Source of the DNA: CBDCWQ01 sp965223435 | Lineage (GTDB): Bacteria > Myxococcota > Kuafuiibacteriia > Kuafuiibacteriales > Kuafuiibacteriaceae | Assembly (NCBI GenBank): GCA_965223435.1 | Contig: CBDCWQ010000006.1 | Span: forward strand, 62,001-126,000 | DNA: 64,000 bases | Direction of reading: 5' to 3' | Part shown: positions 45,206 to 54,292 of the stretch, piece by piece | Position numbering within the stretch: position 1 is the stretch's first letter | Layout of the letters: every line of letters starts with the position of its first letter | Notes under the pieces: generated by a model | What the model saw: the letters and a program-made list of their open reading frames with translations, nothing else | What the model was told of the DNA's origin: nothing | The model's database searches: none | Translations under genes and position numbers: made by a program

Positions 45206-46696
45206 ATGGAAGGAGCCAAAGGAGGCTTGGAGGAGATCCTCCGCGTTCGGCGCGAAAAGGCCGAGAGACTCGCGGCGCTCGGGTGGCCGTCGTTTCCCAA
45301 TGGGATGCGGGTCACACACAGTACGGCCTCGGTGAGGGCCGAGGGGGTGGAACATCCTTCAGAACCGTCACCCGACGGGCCTTGTTATCGCCTTGGCGGT
45401 CGTCTTTTGGCGATCCGGGGTATGGGCAAGGCCATGTTCATGGACCTTTGGGACCGCCACGGAAAGCTTCAGCTGCAGGTCCGCAAAGATGTTCTGGGTG
45501 AGGCGCTTTTTGCCAAATGCAAGCTGCTCGATATGGGCGATATTGTTGTCGTTGAAGGACCTTGCTTTTGGACCCGTCGGGGTGAGCTGACGCTCCAAGC
45601 CCAAAAAATTGAGCTTGCGACCAAGAGTCTTTTTCCGCTCCCCGACAAACATGCCGGTCTATCGGACGTTGAGCTCCGATACCGACAACGGTACGTCGAC
45701 TTGGCGGTCAACGAGGAGGTGCGCGAGACCTTCGCGAAAAGAAGCCGGCTGGTGCGGTTCCTGCGGTCTTTTCTCGACAAGCGAGGCTATCTCGAAGTTG
45801 AAACGCCGATGCTTCATGCCCTGATCGGGGGGGCGGCCGCGCTTCCTTTTGTCACCCACCATAACGCCTTAGATATGGATCTCTATTGTCGGATCGCCCC
45901 CGAGCTGTACCTCAAACGACTGATTGTGGGTGGCCTGGAGCGGGTCTACGAGATTGGAAGAAACTTTCGAAACGAAGGCCTTTCCACGCAGCACAATCCG
46001 GAGTTCACCATGCTGGAATTTTACGCCGCCTGGGAAACCTGTGATTCGCTGATGGGCCTCACGGAGGAAATGTTTCGAGAGGCGGCGTCTTTTGTGACCG
46101 GTGAACAAAGCGTTCCCTATACGCTGCGCAGCGGGGATACGATCCATCTCGATTTCACCAAGCGTTTTCGAAGAATTCCCGTTCGGGCGGGACTGGAGGA
46201 GAAGCTGCCTGGTCTCGATCTTTTCGATCCCGAAGCGGTTTCGGCCCGGGCTAAGGATATGGGGCTCGCATCCACTGAGCCTCTTGGTCGACTTCACATG
46301 GCGCTTTTTGAGCACCTTTGGGAGGCCGAGCTGGTCCAGCCCACTTTTGTCACCGATTTTCCCATCGAGGTTTCGCCCCTCGCTCGTCGCAAAGATGACG
46401 ACCCAGAACTTGCCGATCGTTTTGAGCTTTACGTTGCGGGTCGGGAGATCGCGAACGCTTTTTCGGAGCTGAACGACCCGGACGATCAACGGGCGCGCTT
46501 TAAGGCTCAGGTAGAAGCGAAGACCAAGGGCCAAAAAGAGACCATGGACTACGATGAGGATTACTGCCACGCGCTTGAGGTCGGAATGCCGCCGACGGCG
46601 GGTGAGGGCATTGGGGTTGACCGTCTGGCCATGCTGCTCACCAATTCTGCCTCCATTCGCGACGTCATCCTCTTTCCCCAGCTTCGGCACGCATGA
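45206..46696 (+). CDS. lysS: Lysyl-tRNA synthetase, class II
   Basis: A 496-aa cytoplasmic enzyme charging tRNA-Lys. An N-terminal OB-fold anticodon-binding domain is at about 55-150 (GRLLAIRGMGKAMFMDLWD). The class II catalytic core follows, with motif 2 around EIGRNFRNEGLSTQHNPEFT and motif 3 GEGIGVDRLAMLL; the GMPPTAGEG lead-in is typical of LysRS. Length is normal. The last codons overlap the downstream permease start (ATGA). Upstream, 272 bases separate it from the divergent HTH-receiver gene, and no other gene was seen there. Confidence 0.96.
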   Translation: MEGAKGGLEEILRVRREKAERLAALGWPSFPNGMRVTHSTASVRAEGVEHPSEPSPDGPCYRLGGRLLAIRGMGKAMFMDLWDRHGKLQLQVRKDVLGEALFAKCKLLDMGDIVVVEGPCFWTRRGELTLQAQKIELATKSLFPLPDKHAGLSDVELRYRQRYVDLAVNEEVRETFAKRSRLVRFLRSFLDKRGYLEVETPMLHALIGGAAALPFVTHHNALDMDLYCRIAPELYLKRLIVGGLERVYEIGRNFRNEGLSTQHNPEFTMLEFYAAWETCDSLMGLTEEMFREAASFVTGEQSVPYTLRSGDTIHLDFTKRFRRIPVRAGLEEKLPGLDLFDPEAVSARAKDMGLASTEPLGRLHMALFEHLWEAELVQPTFVTDFPIEVSPLARRKDDDPELADRFELYVAGREIANAFSELNDPDDQRARFKAQVEAKTKGQKETMDYDEDYCHALEVGMPPTAGEGIGVDRLAMLLTNSASIRDVILFPQLRHA

Positions 46697-49134
46697 GCGT
46701 CGTGCGCAGGGGCCTGAGTTTGCGTGGTCCTTCCGTCGGCGCGGCTTCACTGTCGCCGCCGATCCGGTCCCGGATCGGTGCGTCGTTGGGGCTTGCGCTT
46801 CAGTATGCCGCCATCGTTTTTGTGATTCAGTGTGGTTGTGCCTACGCGCTTCAGCACTTGAAAGCGGGCGCGCGCTCCGAAGCTGCAGGTGTATGTTTGA
46901 GCACGCTCGCGATGATCGTGAGTGGCTTTGTTTTGGGGCTTCGGGTTCGGAGGCAACGACAGCGCCGCATCCTCAAGTCAAGACGCTTGTCGGCGGTCTC
47001 TCTTCGAGTGCTTGAGGCTGAGGTCCAAGGGCCAAGCGATGCTCTTTTTTCCTACGTTCCTAAGACGACAGTTGCGTTGACCGCAGTTTTACTCGCCGCG
47101 TTGGGGGCTCTGGCATACAGCTTCGATGTTTTTGTTGCTTTTTTGCCCCCAAACCTCACCGGTTCTCGGGGCGTCGCCCGTGCCATGTTTGCCACCGATA
47201 TGGCTCTATTCCCGAGTTTGAGCTTGGTGGTGTTCGGGGCTGGGTTAGGGGTACATGCACGACCCAAAACCGGGAGAACCGTATTGTTGGCCCTCGGTGT
47301 TTTGGCGCTTCTTGTGTTGTCCTTTGCTGAGCTCGGTAGACAGTGGTTCTATGACGAGGCCAAGATCGCGCTTTTTGGTGTTGCCGGTGCTGCTGTGGCA
47401 CTCTTGTTGACAGGCTTTTTGGTCTCTTGGATGCGGCGGAGCCTGGCATTTGTGGAGCTCAGTCTGGTTGCTCTTTTGTCTGCATACCTCGTTTACATGG
47501 GCGTTGTGCTTGGTCCAGACTCTTTGATCTCGGCCTCGAACATACCCAAAGAACAGATTCTTTTGGCCCTGTCGCTCGTGCCTGCAACCGGGTTTCTCGC
47601 GCTCCTCTTCACCGGCGGAAGTGTTGCGTTCCTGCTTTTCGGTGGTGGGCGCTTCGATTCCGGCTTTTATGTGGAAACCAAAATTGCTCTGAGAATGCTG
47701 GCGCTCTCTGTTGCGCCGAGAGCGACCATTCGGAGCGTTCTTGCTTTTTTTGCGGGTGGGGCGGACTTGGTCCTCAGGCGCATCCATCCGAGGGCTCGGT
47801 TTTTCAAGCGTCTTGCAGAGCGCCACGGTCAGGCATTTGTGGGTGTGGTTACAGTGATTGCTGTTCTTGGTGTTGCCGTCGGGGTTTCGTCACTCATCAT
47901 CGTCCTGTCCATCATGAGTGGCTTCGAAGACGACCTCAAACGAAAGATTTTAGGCGCCAATGCGCATATCGTTGTTGGGAAAAACGGCGACGACTTCACG
48001 GAGTATGGCGAGGTTCGAAACAAGGTTGCGGGTGTTGATGGTGTGAAGACCGCGGCGGCTTTTGTTCTCGGCGACGGCATGATCTCGAGTGACGTGGGGT
48101 TGTCGGGAACTCTGGTTAAGGGCATTGATGCACGTTCTCTGGATGCCACTCGCGATCTTCGCAAGACGATGGAGAAGGGTGATATCAAGTTCTTGCTGGA
48201 CCCAGAACTGATTCCCGGACGCCGCACACCGCTCAGTTACGGTCTTGAGAGGCGCGGGTTAAGTGTCTCTGGTTCCACGATAGCACCGGCACGAGATTTT
48301 GCGACGCCGGTGGTTCAAGAGCCCAAGGAACTTCGTGCCCGTCTTCCGGGAATTGTCATTGGGCGAGAGTTGGCCCGGGCGCTGCGTGCCTATGTTGGGG
48401 GCACGGTGAAGTTGGTTTCGCCAGCGTCTGAGGAAATCGGTCCGCTTGGACCGACCCCAAAGCTACGGCGGTTCAGAGTGGCCGGGATCTTCTATTCTGG
48501 GATGTACGAGTACGATGCGAAGTTCAGCTACATGGATATCAAACAGGCTCAGCGGTTTTTCGGAAAGAGGAAGCGGGTGAGTGGCATCGAGGTTAAGGTG
48601 GGTGTGCTCAGTGAGACAGCGCGGATCGTTGAAGAACTGAAACGGAAGCTCGGGGGGTTCCCATATCGGGTCAAAGATTGGCGCTCCATGAACAAAGAGC
48701 TTTTTTCCGCTCTTCTTTTGGAGAAGCTAGCCATGTTTATTGCGTTGGCCATGATCGTTGTGGTTGCGTCATTCCTCATCGTTTCTATTTTGGTCATGAT
48801 CGTATTGCAGCGAGGTAAGGAGATCGCTATTTTGAAGTCTATAGGCATCAGCGATAGCTCGATCACAAAGATTTTTGTGGTGCAGGGGATGATTTTGGGT
48901 GTTGGGGGGACGCTCTTTGGGGTGGTCTTGGGTATTGTCGTGTCGCTCTTGCTCGGGGCTTTTGTGAAACTCTCCGGAAGTATTTTTTACATCGAACACT
49001 TGCCAGTGGTCATGGATTGGGCTGAGATTTTGGTGATTGCGGTTGCGGCGGTCCTTATGAGCTATTTGGCGACCATCTACCCCGCGATGATCGCCGCACA
49101 ACTGCGCCCGGTGGAGGGCCTTCGAGATGACTGA
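46693..49134 (+). CDS. LolC/LolE-like lipoprotein-release permease with long N-terminal membrane extension
   Basis: 813 aa, about twice the length of usual LolC/E. The C-terminal 440 residues are a standard MacB/LolE-type permease: first helix VVTVIAVLGVAVGVSSLIIV, then MSGFEDDLKRKILGANAHIVV, a large periplasmic domain, and three final helices including LIVSILVMIVLQRGKEIAIL and the terminal ATIYPAMIAAQLRPVEGL. The first 350 residues hold about eight further hydrophobic segments (for example VALTAVLLAALGALAYSF and ALVPATGFLALLF-like stretches) of unknown origin. It overlaps lysS (4 bases) and lolD (8 bases). Role: release of lipoproteins from the inner membrane, fitting the many lipoprotein genes here. 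Confidence 0.85.
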   Translation: MSVVRRGLSLRGPSVGAASLSPPIRSRIGASLGLALQYAAIVFVIQCGCAYALQHLKAGARSEAAGVCLSTLAMIVSGFVLGLRVRRQRQRRILKSRRLSAVSLRVLEAEVQGPSDALFSYVPKTTVALTAVLLAALGALAYSFDVFVAFLPPNLTGSRGVARAMFATDMALFPSLSLVVFGAGLGVHARPKTGRTVLLALGVLALLVLSFAELGRQWFYDEAKIALFGVAGAAVALLLTGFLVSWMRRSLAFVELSLVALLSAYLVYMGVVLGPDSLISASNIPKEQILLALSLVPATGFLALLFTGGSVAFLLFGGGRFDSGFYVETKIALRMLALSVAPRATIRSVLAFFAGGADLVLRRIHPRARFFKRLAERHGQAFVGVVTVIAVLGVAVGVSSLIIVLSIMSGFEDDLKRKILGANAHIVVGKNGDDFTEYGEVRNKVAGVDGVKTAAAFVLGDGMISSDVGLSGTLVKGIDARSLDATRDLRKTMEKGDIKFLLDPELIPGRRTPLSYGLERRGLSVSGSTIAPARDFATPVVQEPKELRARLPGIVIGRELARALRAYVGGTVKLVSPASEEIGPLGPTPKLRRFRVAGIFYSGMYEYDAKFSYMDIKQAQRFFGKRKRVSGIEVKVGVLSETARIVEELKRKLGGFPYRVKDWRSMNKELFSALLLEKLAMFIALAMIVVVASFLIVSILVMIVLQRGKEIAILKSIGISDSSITKIFVVQGMILGVGGTLFGVVLGIVVSLLLGAFVKLSGSIFYIEHLPVVMDWAEILVIAVAAVLMSYLATIYPAMIAAQLRPVEGLRDD

Positions 49135-49828
49135 ATCGGGTCCGCTCATCAAAGTGGAAGGACTTGAGAAGAGTTTTTTTCGTGACGATGCAGAGATTCG
49201 AGTCCTCAAAGGAATCGACTTGGAGATCTTTAGGGGTGAACAGATATCGATTACCGGCCCCTCGGGCTCTGGCAAATCGACTTTTCTTCATGTCATGGGG
49301 GCGTTGGACGTGCCCACGACCGGAACGGTGTGCTTTCAAGGGGAGGATATTTTTAGCAAGAACCCGGCCGAGCTTGCCGCGTTTCGCAACCAGAGCATCG
49401 GTTTTGTTTTTCAGTTTCATCACCTCCTTCCGGAGTTTAGTGCGCTGGAAAATGTTGCCATGCCGGCTCTGATTCGGCGGGTACCGCAAGGCGAATCTGA
49501 GGATATTGCAGAGAAGATTCTGAATACCGTGGGTTTGGGACATCGGCTTCGTCATCGGCCGGGTGAGCTATCCGGAGGGGAGCAGCAACGCGTGGCCATA
49601 GCCCGCGCCTTGGTGATGTCTCCGGAGCTCCTTCTCGCAGACGAGCCGACGGGTAACCTGGATGAGCAGACGGCGGAAGGGATTCATGCGTTGCTCGAAG
49701 AGATGAATGCGCGTTTGGGGCTGACCATTTTGCTCGTGACGCACAGTTCTGCCTTGGCGTCCAAAATGCGCCGCCAGCTGGTCATGCGCGATGGGCGCCT
49801 GTGCGCTGCCACCGCGCTTCGCTCCTAG
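49127..49828 (+). CDS. lolD: Lipoprotein-release ABC ATPase LolD
   Basis: A 233-aa ABC ATPase. Walker A GPSGSGKST, Q-loop FVFQFHHLLPEFSALENVAMP (the LLPEFSALENV segment is characteristic of LolD), signature LSGGEQQRVAIARAL, Walker B LLLADEPTGNLD and switch His in VTHSS are all present. It energises the adjacent LolC/E-like permease. ATG 49127 lies inside the end of the permease gene, showing translational coupling. Confidence 0.93.
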   Translation: MTESGPLIKVEGLEKSFFRDDAEIRVLKGIDLEIFRGEQISITGPSGSGKSTFLHVMGALDVPTTGTVCFQGEDIFSKNPAELAAFRNQSIGFVFQFHHLLPEFSALENVAMPALIRRVPQGESEDIAEKILNTVGLGHRLRHRPGELSGGEQQRVAIARALVMSPELLLADEPTGNLDEQTAEGIHALLEEMNARLGLTILLVTHSSALASKMRRQLVMRDGRLCAATALRS

Positions 49829-49990
49829 GGGTGTCGTCAATGAGACGGCGGGTGCTCCTCCTGTCCTGTGAAGAAACCTCATTTCATCCTGGACCTGGAC
49901 CTCGACCAAAACGAACGTCTATCGAGGGTACATCTTCGAGAGAATTCTCACAATCGAATCAAGTGGCTCAAGCGCCTTGCTACAAACATC

Positions 49991-51703
49991 TTATGGTCGC
50001 CTACGCTTTCGGCTGAGGCTGCTTTTGACGACTCGGACTTCTTGTTTCGCTTCCGCGTGGGATGGGTCAAACTCCAGCACTTCCTCAAATGCGTTGAGTG
50101 CCTTCTTGGGTGAACCTGTTTTTTTGTACAAGCGGCCGAGAAACAGGTGTCCGGCCGCAATGTCGTGGTTGGCTCTCACGATTTCAAGTATTCTCGGGAT
50201 GGCTCTTTTGGCGCATTCTTGGGGGTTCATGGTCTTGGATGCGAGCAGGTAGCCTGCGAAGATCTGGTAGAGGCGAAACTCGGGCTCGTCCGGCTTGAGG
50301 TTGGTAGCATGTTCGAGTTCTTCGAGCGCCTCCTCATACTTTCGAACTTTCATGAGGACTTTGGCCTTTTTGAAAGTGACCTCGGCTTCAACCTCCTTTT
50401 TCCGATCATCCTCACTTTGCTCTTGGTTTTGCAGTCCTTGGTCAATCGCGAGTATGTACTTGTACCGGTCGTCCTCGTCCTTGATGGCAGCGAAGGCTTC
50501 TTGGAACAGTGCAAAGAGGCTGGCCGTGGCGGCTTGAAGTTCGGGCGCGCTATGCTCTTCAAGGGCATCGGGGTGGTAGCGTTTTGCCAGGTCGGCGAAG
50601 CGCCGGCGGACGTCCGCATCCGTGTGACGTGCGTTGACCCCCAAGATCTCGAGGTAGTTCATTTTTTTGAAGTTTTGGTACAGAGCGTCGATTTTTCGAG
50701 CGCGCAACAGGTCTTCTTCACGGTCCTGACTGGGCAAAAAACACACCAATTTTGTCTGTTGCCCGAGATAGATCGCTTCAAGAATGGAGCGTGCTTTGGG
50801 GGCTCCCCCTTGGGCGTCCAGCAGGTTTGCTAGGGTCTTGTTTCCGTCGACGGCATGAAAAGTGCGAATTTCCTGGGCTTTGAGTTTCAGGTCCTCGATG
50901 GCAACCAAGTCCTGCGCTTCACCACGGGCGATGGGTGCGTGCCAAATGGGCGCAAGCTTTGTCCTGAGGGCGTCCTCACTGTGGGTAAGACGGACCAGCT
51001 CCATAAGAACCCCAAAACGGTCGAAGGTCAGCGGCACCGGCGCGGCGCTTGGTTCTTCTTCGTCTTCGAACCGGGCCTCTTCAAGATGAAAAGTTAAGAG
51101 TTCTCTTAGGACCCCTTTGGCCCACTCACCGGCTTTTTCGAAGTAGGTGTGTGGGGCGATGCTTCCCAGGGTGACAAGCGCTGCGCCCCAGTGCCCACCT
51201 ACTTCGGGTGCTTTTTCTTCTGCGGCTCGAAGTGCCTCTGGGGTGACTTCTTTTTTGTCCAAGAGGAATTGCTGAAAGCCTAGACGAGGGGGATCAGGAT
51301 CGACCCAGACGATAGCGCCGTCCTTGTACCAGACTGAGACGGCACCCTCGGAGGTTTCAAGCTTTAAGGTGCCCAAGCTCCGCCTCGCGGCGCGTTCGAG
51401 GAATTCGCTGAGGAGCGTCGGGCCTCCGCTCTGGGGGAAAGGCGTCGGTGGCAGATCGGTTGTTTCGGGGAGCGCCCAGCGGTCGGGGGCGGTTTCAGTG
51501 GGGGCCGGGGGGCTTAGGTGTGTGAGGAGCTCCGGCCACTCGGCGATGGTTCGAAACAGGTTGCCCCCTTCCGAAATGGGGGTGGAGGCATCCACGATTT
51601 CTCGTTTGTAAAGAACCTCGACGGTTTCCAGCAAAAAGGGGCCTAGCGCTGCATTTTTGCGCCTAAGGTAGAACTTGTCGGGCAACCCCATAAAAAGGAG
51701 CAT
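49991..51703 (-). CDS. GYF-like / DUF4388-like / J-domain / TPR protein
   Basis: 570 aa, cytoplasmic. The N-terminus resembles a GYF_2 (DUF4339-type) module (FYLRRKNAALGPFLLETVEV, then ISEGGNLFRTIAEWPEL). Residues about 95-230 resemble the DUF4388/PATAN module (LLSEFLERAARRSLGTLKLE, VWYKDGAIVWVD). A J-domain begins near 346 (YLEILGVNARHTDADVRRRF) with the essential HPD motif near 376, implying an interaction with an Hsp70. TPR helices fill the last 130 residues. Such multidomain proteins are common in Myxococcota, and their partners are mostly unknown. ATG 51703 or 51691 could be the start. Confidence 0.85.
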   Translation of the reverse strand: MLLFMGLPDKFYLRRKNAALGPFLLETVEVLYKREIVDASTPISEGGNLFRTIAEWPELLTHLSPPAPTETAPDRWALPETTDLPPTPFPQSGGPTLLSEFLERAARRSLGTLKLETSEGAVSVWYKDGAIVWVDPDPPRLGFQQFLLDKKEVTPEALRAAEEKAPEVGGHWGAALVTLGSIAPHTYFEKAGEWAKGVLRELLTFHLEEARFEDEEEPSAAPVPLTFDRFGVLMELVRLTHSEDALRTKLAPIWHAPIARGEAQDLVAIEDLKLKAQEIRTFHAVDGNKTLANLLDAQGGAPKARSILEAIYLGQQTKLVCFLPSQDREEDLLRARKIDALYQNFKKMNYLEILGVNARHTDADVRRRFADLAKRYHPDALEEHSAPELQAATASLFALFQEAFAAIKDEDDRYKYILAIDQGLQNQEQSEDDRKKEVEAEVTFKKAKVLMKVRKYEEALEELEHATNLKPDEPEFRLYQIFAGYLLASKTMNPQECAKRAIPRILEIVRANHDIAAGHLFLGRLYKKTGSPKKALNAFEEVLEFDPSHAEAKQEVRVVKSSLSRKRRRP

Positions 51704-51838
51704 GATTCTTCGGCGTGCGCTTGGTCAAACGATATGAGTCATCCTGCGATAGATACCTACATCGAATCCTGGTGTTTTTAGGGAAAGATGGGGGGCTGGT
51801 GGGCGCCCTTGCCCGAGAAAGGGTAGGATTGCTTTGAT

Positions 51839-54292
51839 CTGAAGCCGTTCACGCAAGAGAGCATCCGCCGATTCGGGCCCTTCCTCATTGTCCGGACCCT
51901 CGGGCGTGGGGGGATGGGTGAAGTCTTTGTTGCCCGAACACAGTGGCAGGAGCACCCGATCGCCGCTGTGAAGCGTCTGCGCCCAGACGTGGCGAGGGTG
52001 CCTACCTTTGCCGAACGCTTTCAGCATGAAGCGGCGCTGTCTGTTCGTCTGTCCCATCCTAACTTGGTCGGCACCTATGGCGTTGGGGCTGTCGAGGGAC
52101 AGCTTTATGTGGCCTCGGAGTTGGTGCTCGGAAAGGATACGGGCGTCATCGCTGACCGGCTGAGGGCCCGCGGACAAGGAGGGCCTGCTGCGGTCGCGAT
52201 TCGTCTGCTCATCGATACCCTTGCGGGCTTGGCCTATGTGCACGAAGTTCGGGAGTCGGATGGTCAGCACCTTCATCTGGTTCACCGAGACGTGACCCCG
52301 GGGAATGTGTTGGTTGGCTACGATGGGCTCGCTCGCGTGGCGGATTTTGGTCTGGCCAAATCCGCGCTGACCAAGGCCAGCAACCTCACCAATCATGGCG
52401 AGATTCTCGGTACGCCGCACTATTTGGCGCCGGAACTCATCCGCAGCCAAGAAGCGACGCCCGCCTCGGATCTTTACGGGCTTGGCGCAGTCATTTACCG
52501 ATTTCTCACGGGTATTCCGCCACACCAAGGGGCCACGACCGAAGTGTTGCTTAAGGTTCTCTCCAACGAGCCCAAACCCCTGTCGGGCCTCCGGCCGGAT
52601 CTGCCGGGCTGGCTTGTGGAACTGGTGCATGCCCTCTTGGCGAAGTCGGTGGGTGTGAGACCATCGAGCGCGACCGAAGTCTTGAAGGCCCTCACGGCGG
52701 AGGCGAGAGATGCGGGGCTCTTGGTCCCAAGGACATCGGTGGGGCGCTGGCTCGCGGCTTTGTTCGAGGTCGAGCGTGCTGAGGAAGTGGCGGAGCGCGA
52801 TCGGGTTCGTGCCTTGGAGCCCGAGAAATTTGCCGATTCCCCCAAAGGAACGGTGGTCTTGGCACGCTCGGAGGTTGACTCTCGGCTTGAGGCTCCACCG
52901 TCCGGGATTTCCGGGGAGGAGATGGGGCTCGAAGCGGTTGATGCATCTCCCAAGGTGACGCCGGGCCCGGTGATGGTGCAAGAGCCCCCGCCCGAGAGTC
53001 AGCTGACAAAACGACGAAGTGGAGTGACCCGCTCGGTCCTTTTTGCCTCCTCTCCCGAGCTGGCGGAAGAATCGGGTGCTTTCGAAGGGATTCCGACGCA
53101 GGCCTTTGGGGCGCCCCGAGGGATTTCTCGGCTCAACTCGACGGACAGCGACGGTGGATTCGACTCCAAGACCATGCTGGACACCGATACGCCTGAATCT
53201 GACGCGGAGGCAACCCTGCTTGGAAAGACGCTCAGCCCGGTCGACGGTGAGCAGGACTCGATGCCCCTGATCCGCACGAAGCCTGATGGACAGGTGCTTG
53301 AGGAAGAGCCGGAAGCAAAGTCGGAGGCTCCGCTGGTAAGACCGGTGGCGCAGGAGTTCGACGACGAACCTTCGAACGGAGTCCCGCAGTTCCTAGACCC
53401 CTCTGAGCAGCGAACTGGGACCCCTCCGCCCAAAGGCAGCGGCCTTGATGGCTCTCTTTCCGGGCTTCGCACCATTGTTCCTCGGTCCCAATCTCCCGAA
53501 TCCCAGCCCACCAACAGGCACAGTACCCTGAGTGCGCTTTCGGCCCCTGTGGCGCCGTCTCGCGGGCGGGTTTTTGCGCGGATGATGCTTTTTTTGGGGC
53601 TCTCGTTGGCTTTACTCGCCGTCGGGGGCGGGGTGGGGTACGTCGCTGCGGGACGAGACCCCGCAGAGCTCTGGTCGTCGACCGGGTTTGAAACCGAATC
53701 TCGGTTTCGGGGCCGCTACAACATGCTGCGGCTGAAGATTGAGTCGCGCGAAAAAAGTGGAACCGTGGTCTCTGGAGTCGTCTGGCGGCTCATGGTCGAA
53801 GCCCATGCGGCCGCGGGCAAGGCCAACTTCGTTCAAGCCAACGCTCGGCTGGACGAGCTTGAGGAAGCTTTGAAGGCACCGGCCCTGCCGGTCGTTGAAC
53901 CGGTCGAGAGCGATAAAGAGCCGCCCAAAAAAAAGGCGGCCAAGAAGACTGGCGCAAAAAGCAGCGTGCGCAAGAAGAAGCGGTTTGGTCGCAAGGGGGC
54001 CAAGAACGCCCCGTCTAGGGTGCGCTCCTCAGGAAAGGGCAGTCCCAAAAAGGCACCAGCAGAACCGGCCGAAGGGTCCTCGGGTCCCTCACATCTCAAG
54101 ACGGCACGGGGCAGGCTGGATTTCATCAAAGACGCCTTTCGGGTTACGGCGGAGGGTCTGAACGACAAAAAGCCAGCCTCAAAAAACCGACCCAGCAAAA
54201 GCGAAAGCTCGGCGCCCCATAGCAGACAAAAGTCAGAGACGAACCGGGAGCAAAAAACCGCCCAAACTGAGACAACGCGTGACCCTGGCTAG
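51839..54292 (+). CDS. Ser/Thr kinase with membrane helix and Lys-rich tail; non-canonical start
   Basis: The first ATG (51914) lies inside the Gly-rich loop (GRGG-M-GEVFVA), so starting there would delete strand 1 and half of the loop. The frame is open back to a TAG at 51824 and encodes a good kinase N-terminus (RRFGPFLIVRTLGRGG). No ATG, GTG or TTG exists in that stretch; CTG 51839, about 10 bases after GGTAGGA, or ATT 51887 are the only plausible starts. From CTG the protein has 817 aa: kinase domain with VAAVKRL-like Lys, HRDVTPGNVLV and VADFGLAKS; a long acidic, disordered linker; one membrane helix (MMLFLGLSLALLAVGGGVGYV) near 585; and a Lys/Ser-rich C-terminus. Its stop shares the CTAG with the convergent lipoprotein stop. 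Confidence 0.8.
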   Translation: MKPFTQESIRRFGPFLIVRTLGRGGMGEVFVARTQWQEHPIAAVKRLRPDVARVPTFAERFQHEAALSVRLSHPNLVGTYGVGAVEGQLYVASELVLGKDTGVIADRLRARGQGGPAAVAIRLLIDTLAGLAYVHEVRESDGQHLHLVHRDVTPGNVLVGYDGLARVADFGLAKSALTKASNLTNHGEILGTPHYLAPELIRSQEATPASDLYGLGAVIYRFLTGIPPHQGATTEVLLKVLSNEPKPLSGLRPDLPGWLVELVHALLAKSVGVRPSSATEVLKALTAEARDAGLLVPRTSVGRWLAALFEVERAEEVAERDRVRALEPEKFADSPKGTVVLARSEVDSRLEAPPSGISGEEMGLEAVDASPKVTPGPVMVQEPPPESQLTKRRSGVTRSVLFASSPELAEESGAFEGIPTQAFGAPRGISRLNSTDSDGGFDSKTMLDTDTPESDAEATLLGKTLSPVDGEQDSMPLIRTKPDGQVLEEEPEAKSEAPLVRPVAQEFDDEPSNGVPQFLDPSEQRTGTPPPKGSGLDGSLSGLRTIVPRSQSPESQPTNRHSTLSALSAPVAPSRGRVFARMMLFLGLSLALLAVGGGVGYVAAGRDPAELWSSTGFETESRFRGRYNMLRLKIESREKSGTVVSGVVWRLMVEAHAAAGKANFVQANARLDELEEALKAPALPVVEPVESDKEPPKKKAAKKTGAKSSVRKKKRFGRKGAKNAPSRVRSSGKGSPKKAPAEPAEGSSGPSHLKTARGRLDFIKDAFRVTAEGLNDKKPASKNRPSKSESSAPHSRQKSETNREQKTAQTETTRDPG

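Noticed and set aside
51725..52981. A 418-codon minus-strand frame opposite the kinase gene
   Set aside because: The plus strand encodes an evident kinase here; the antisense product is Arg/His/Pro-rich and featureless.
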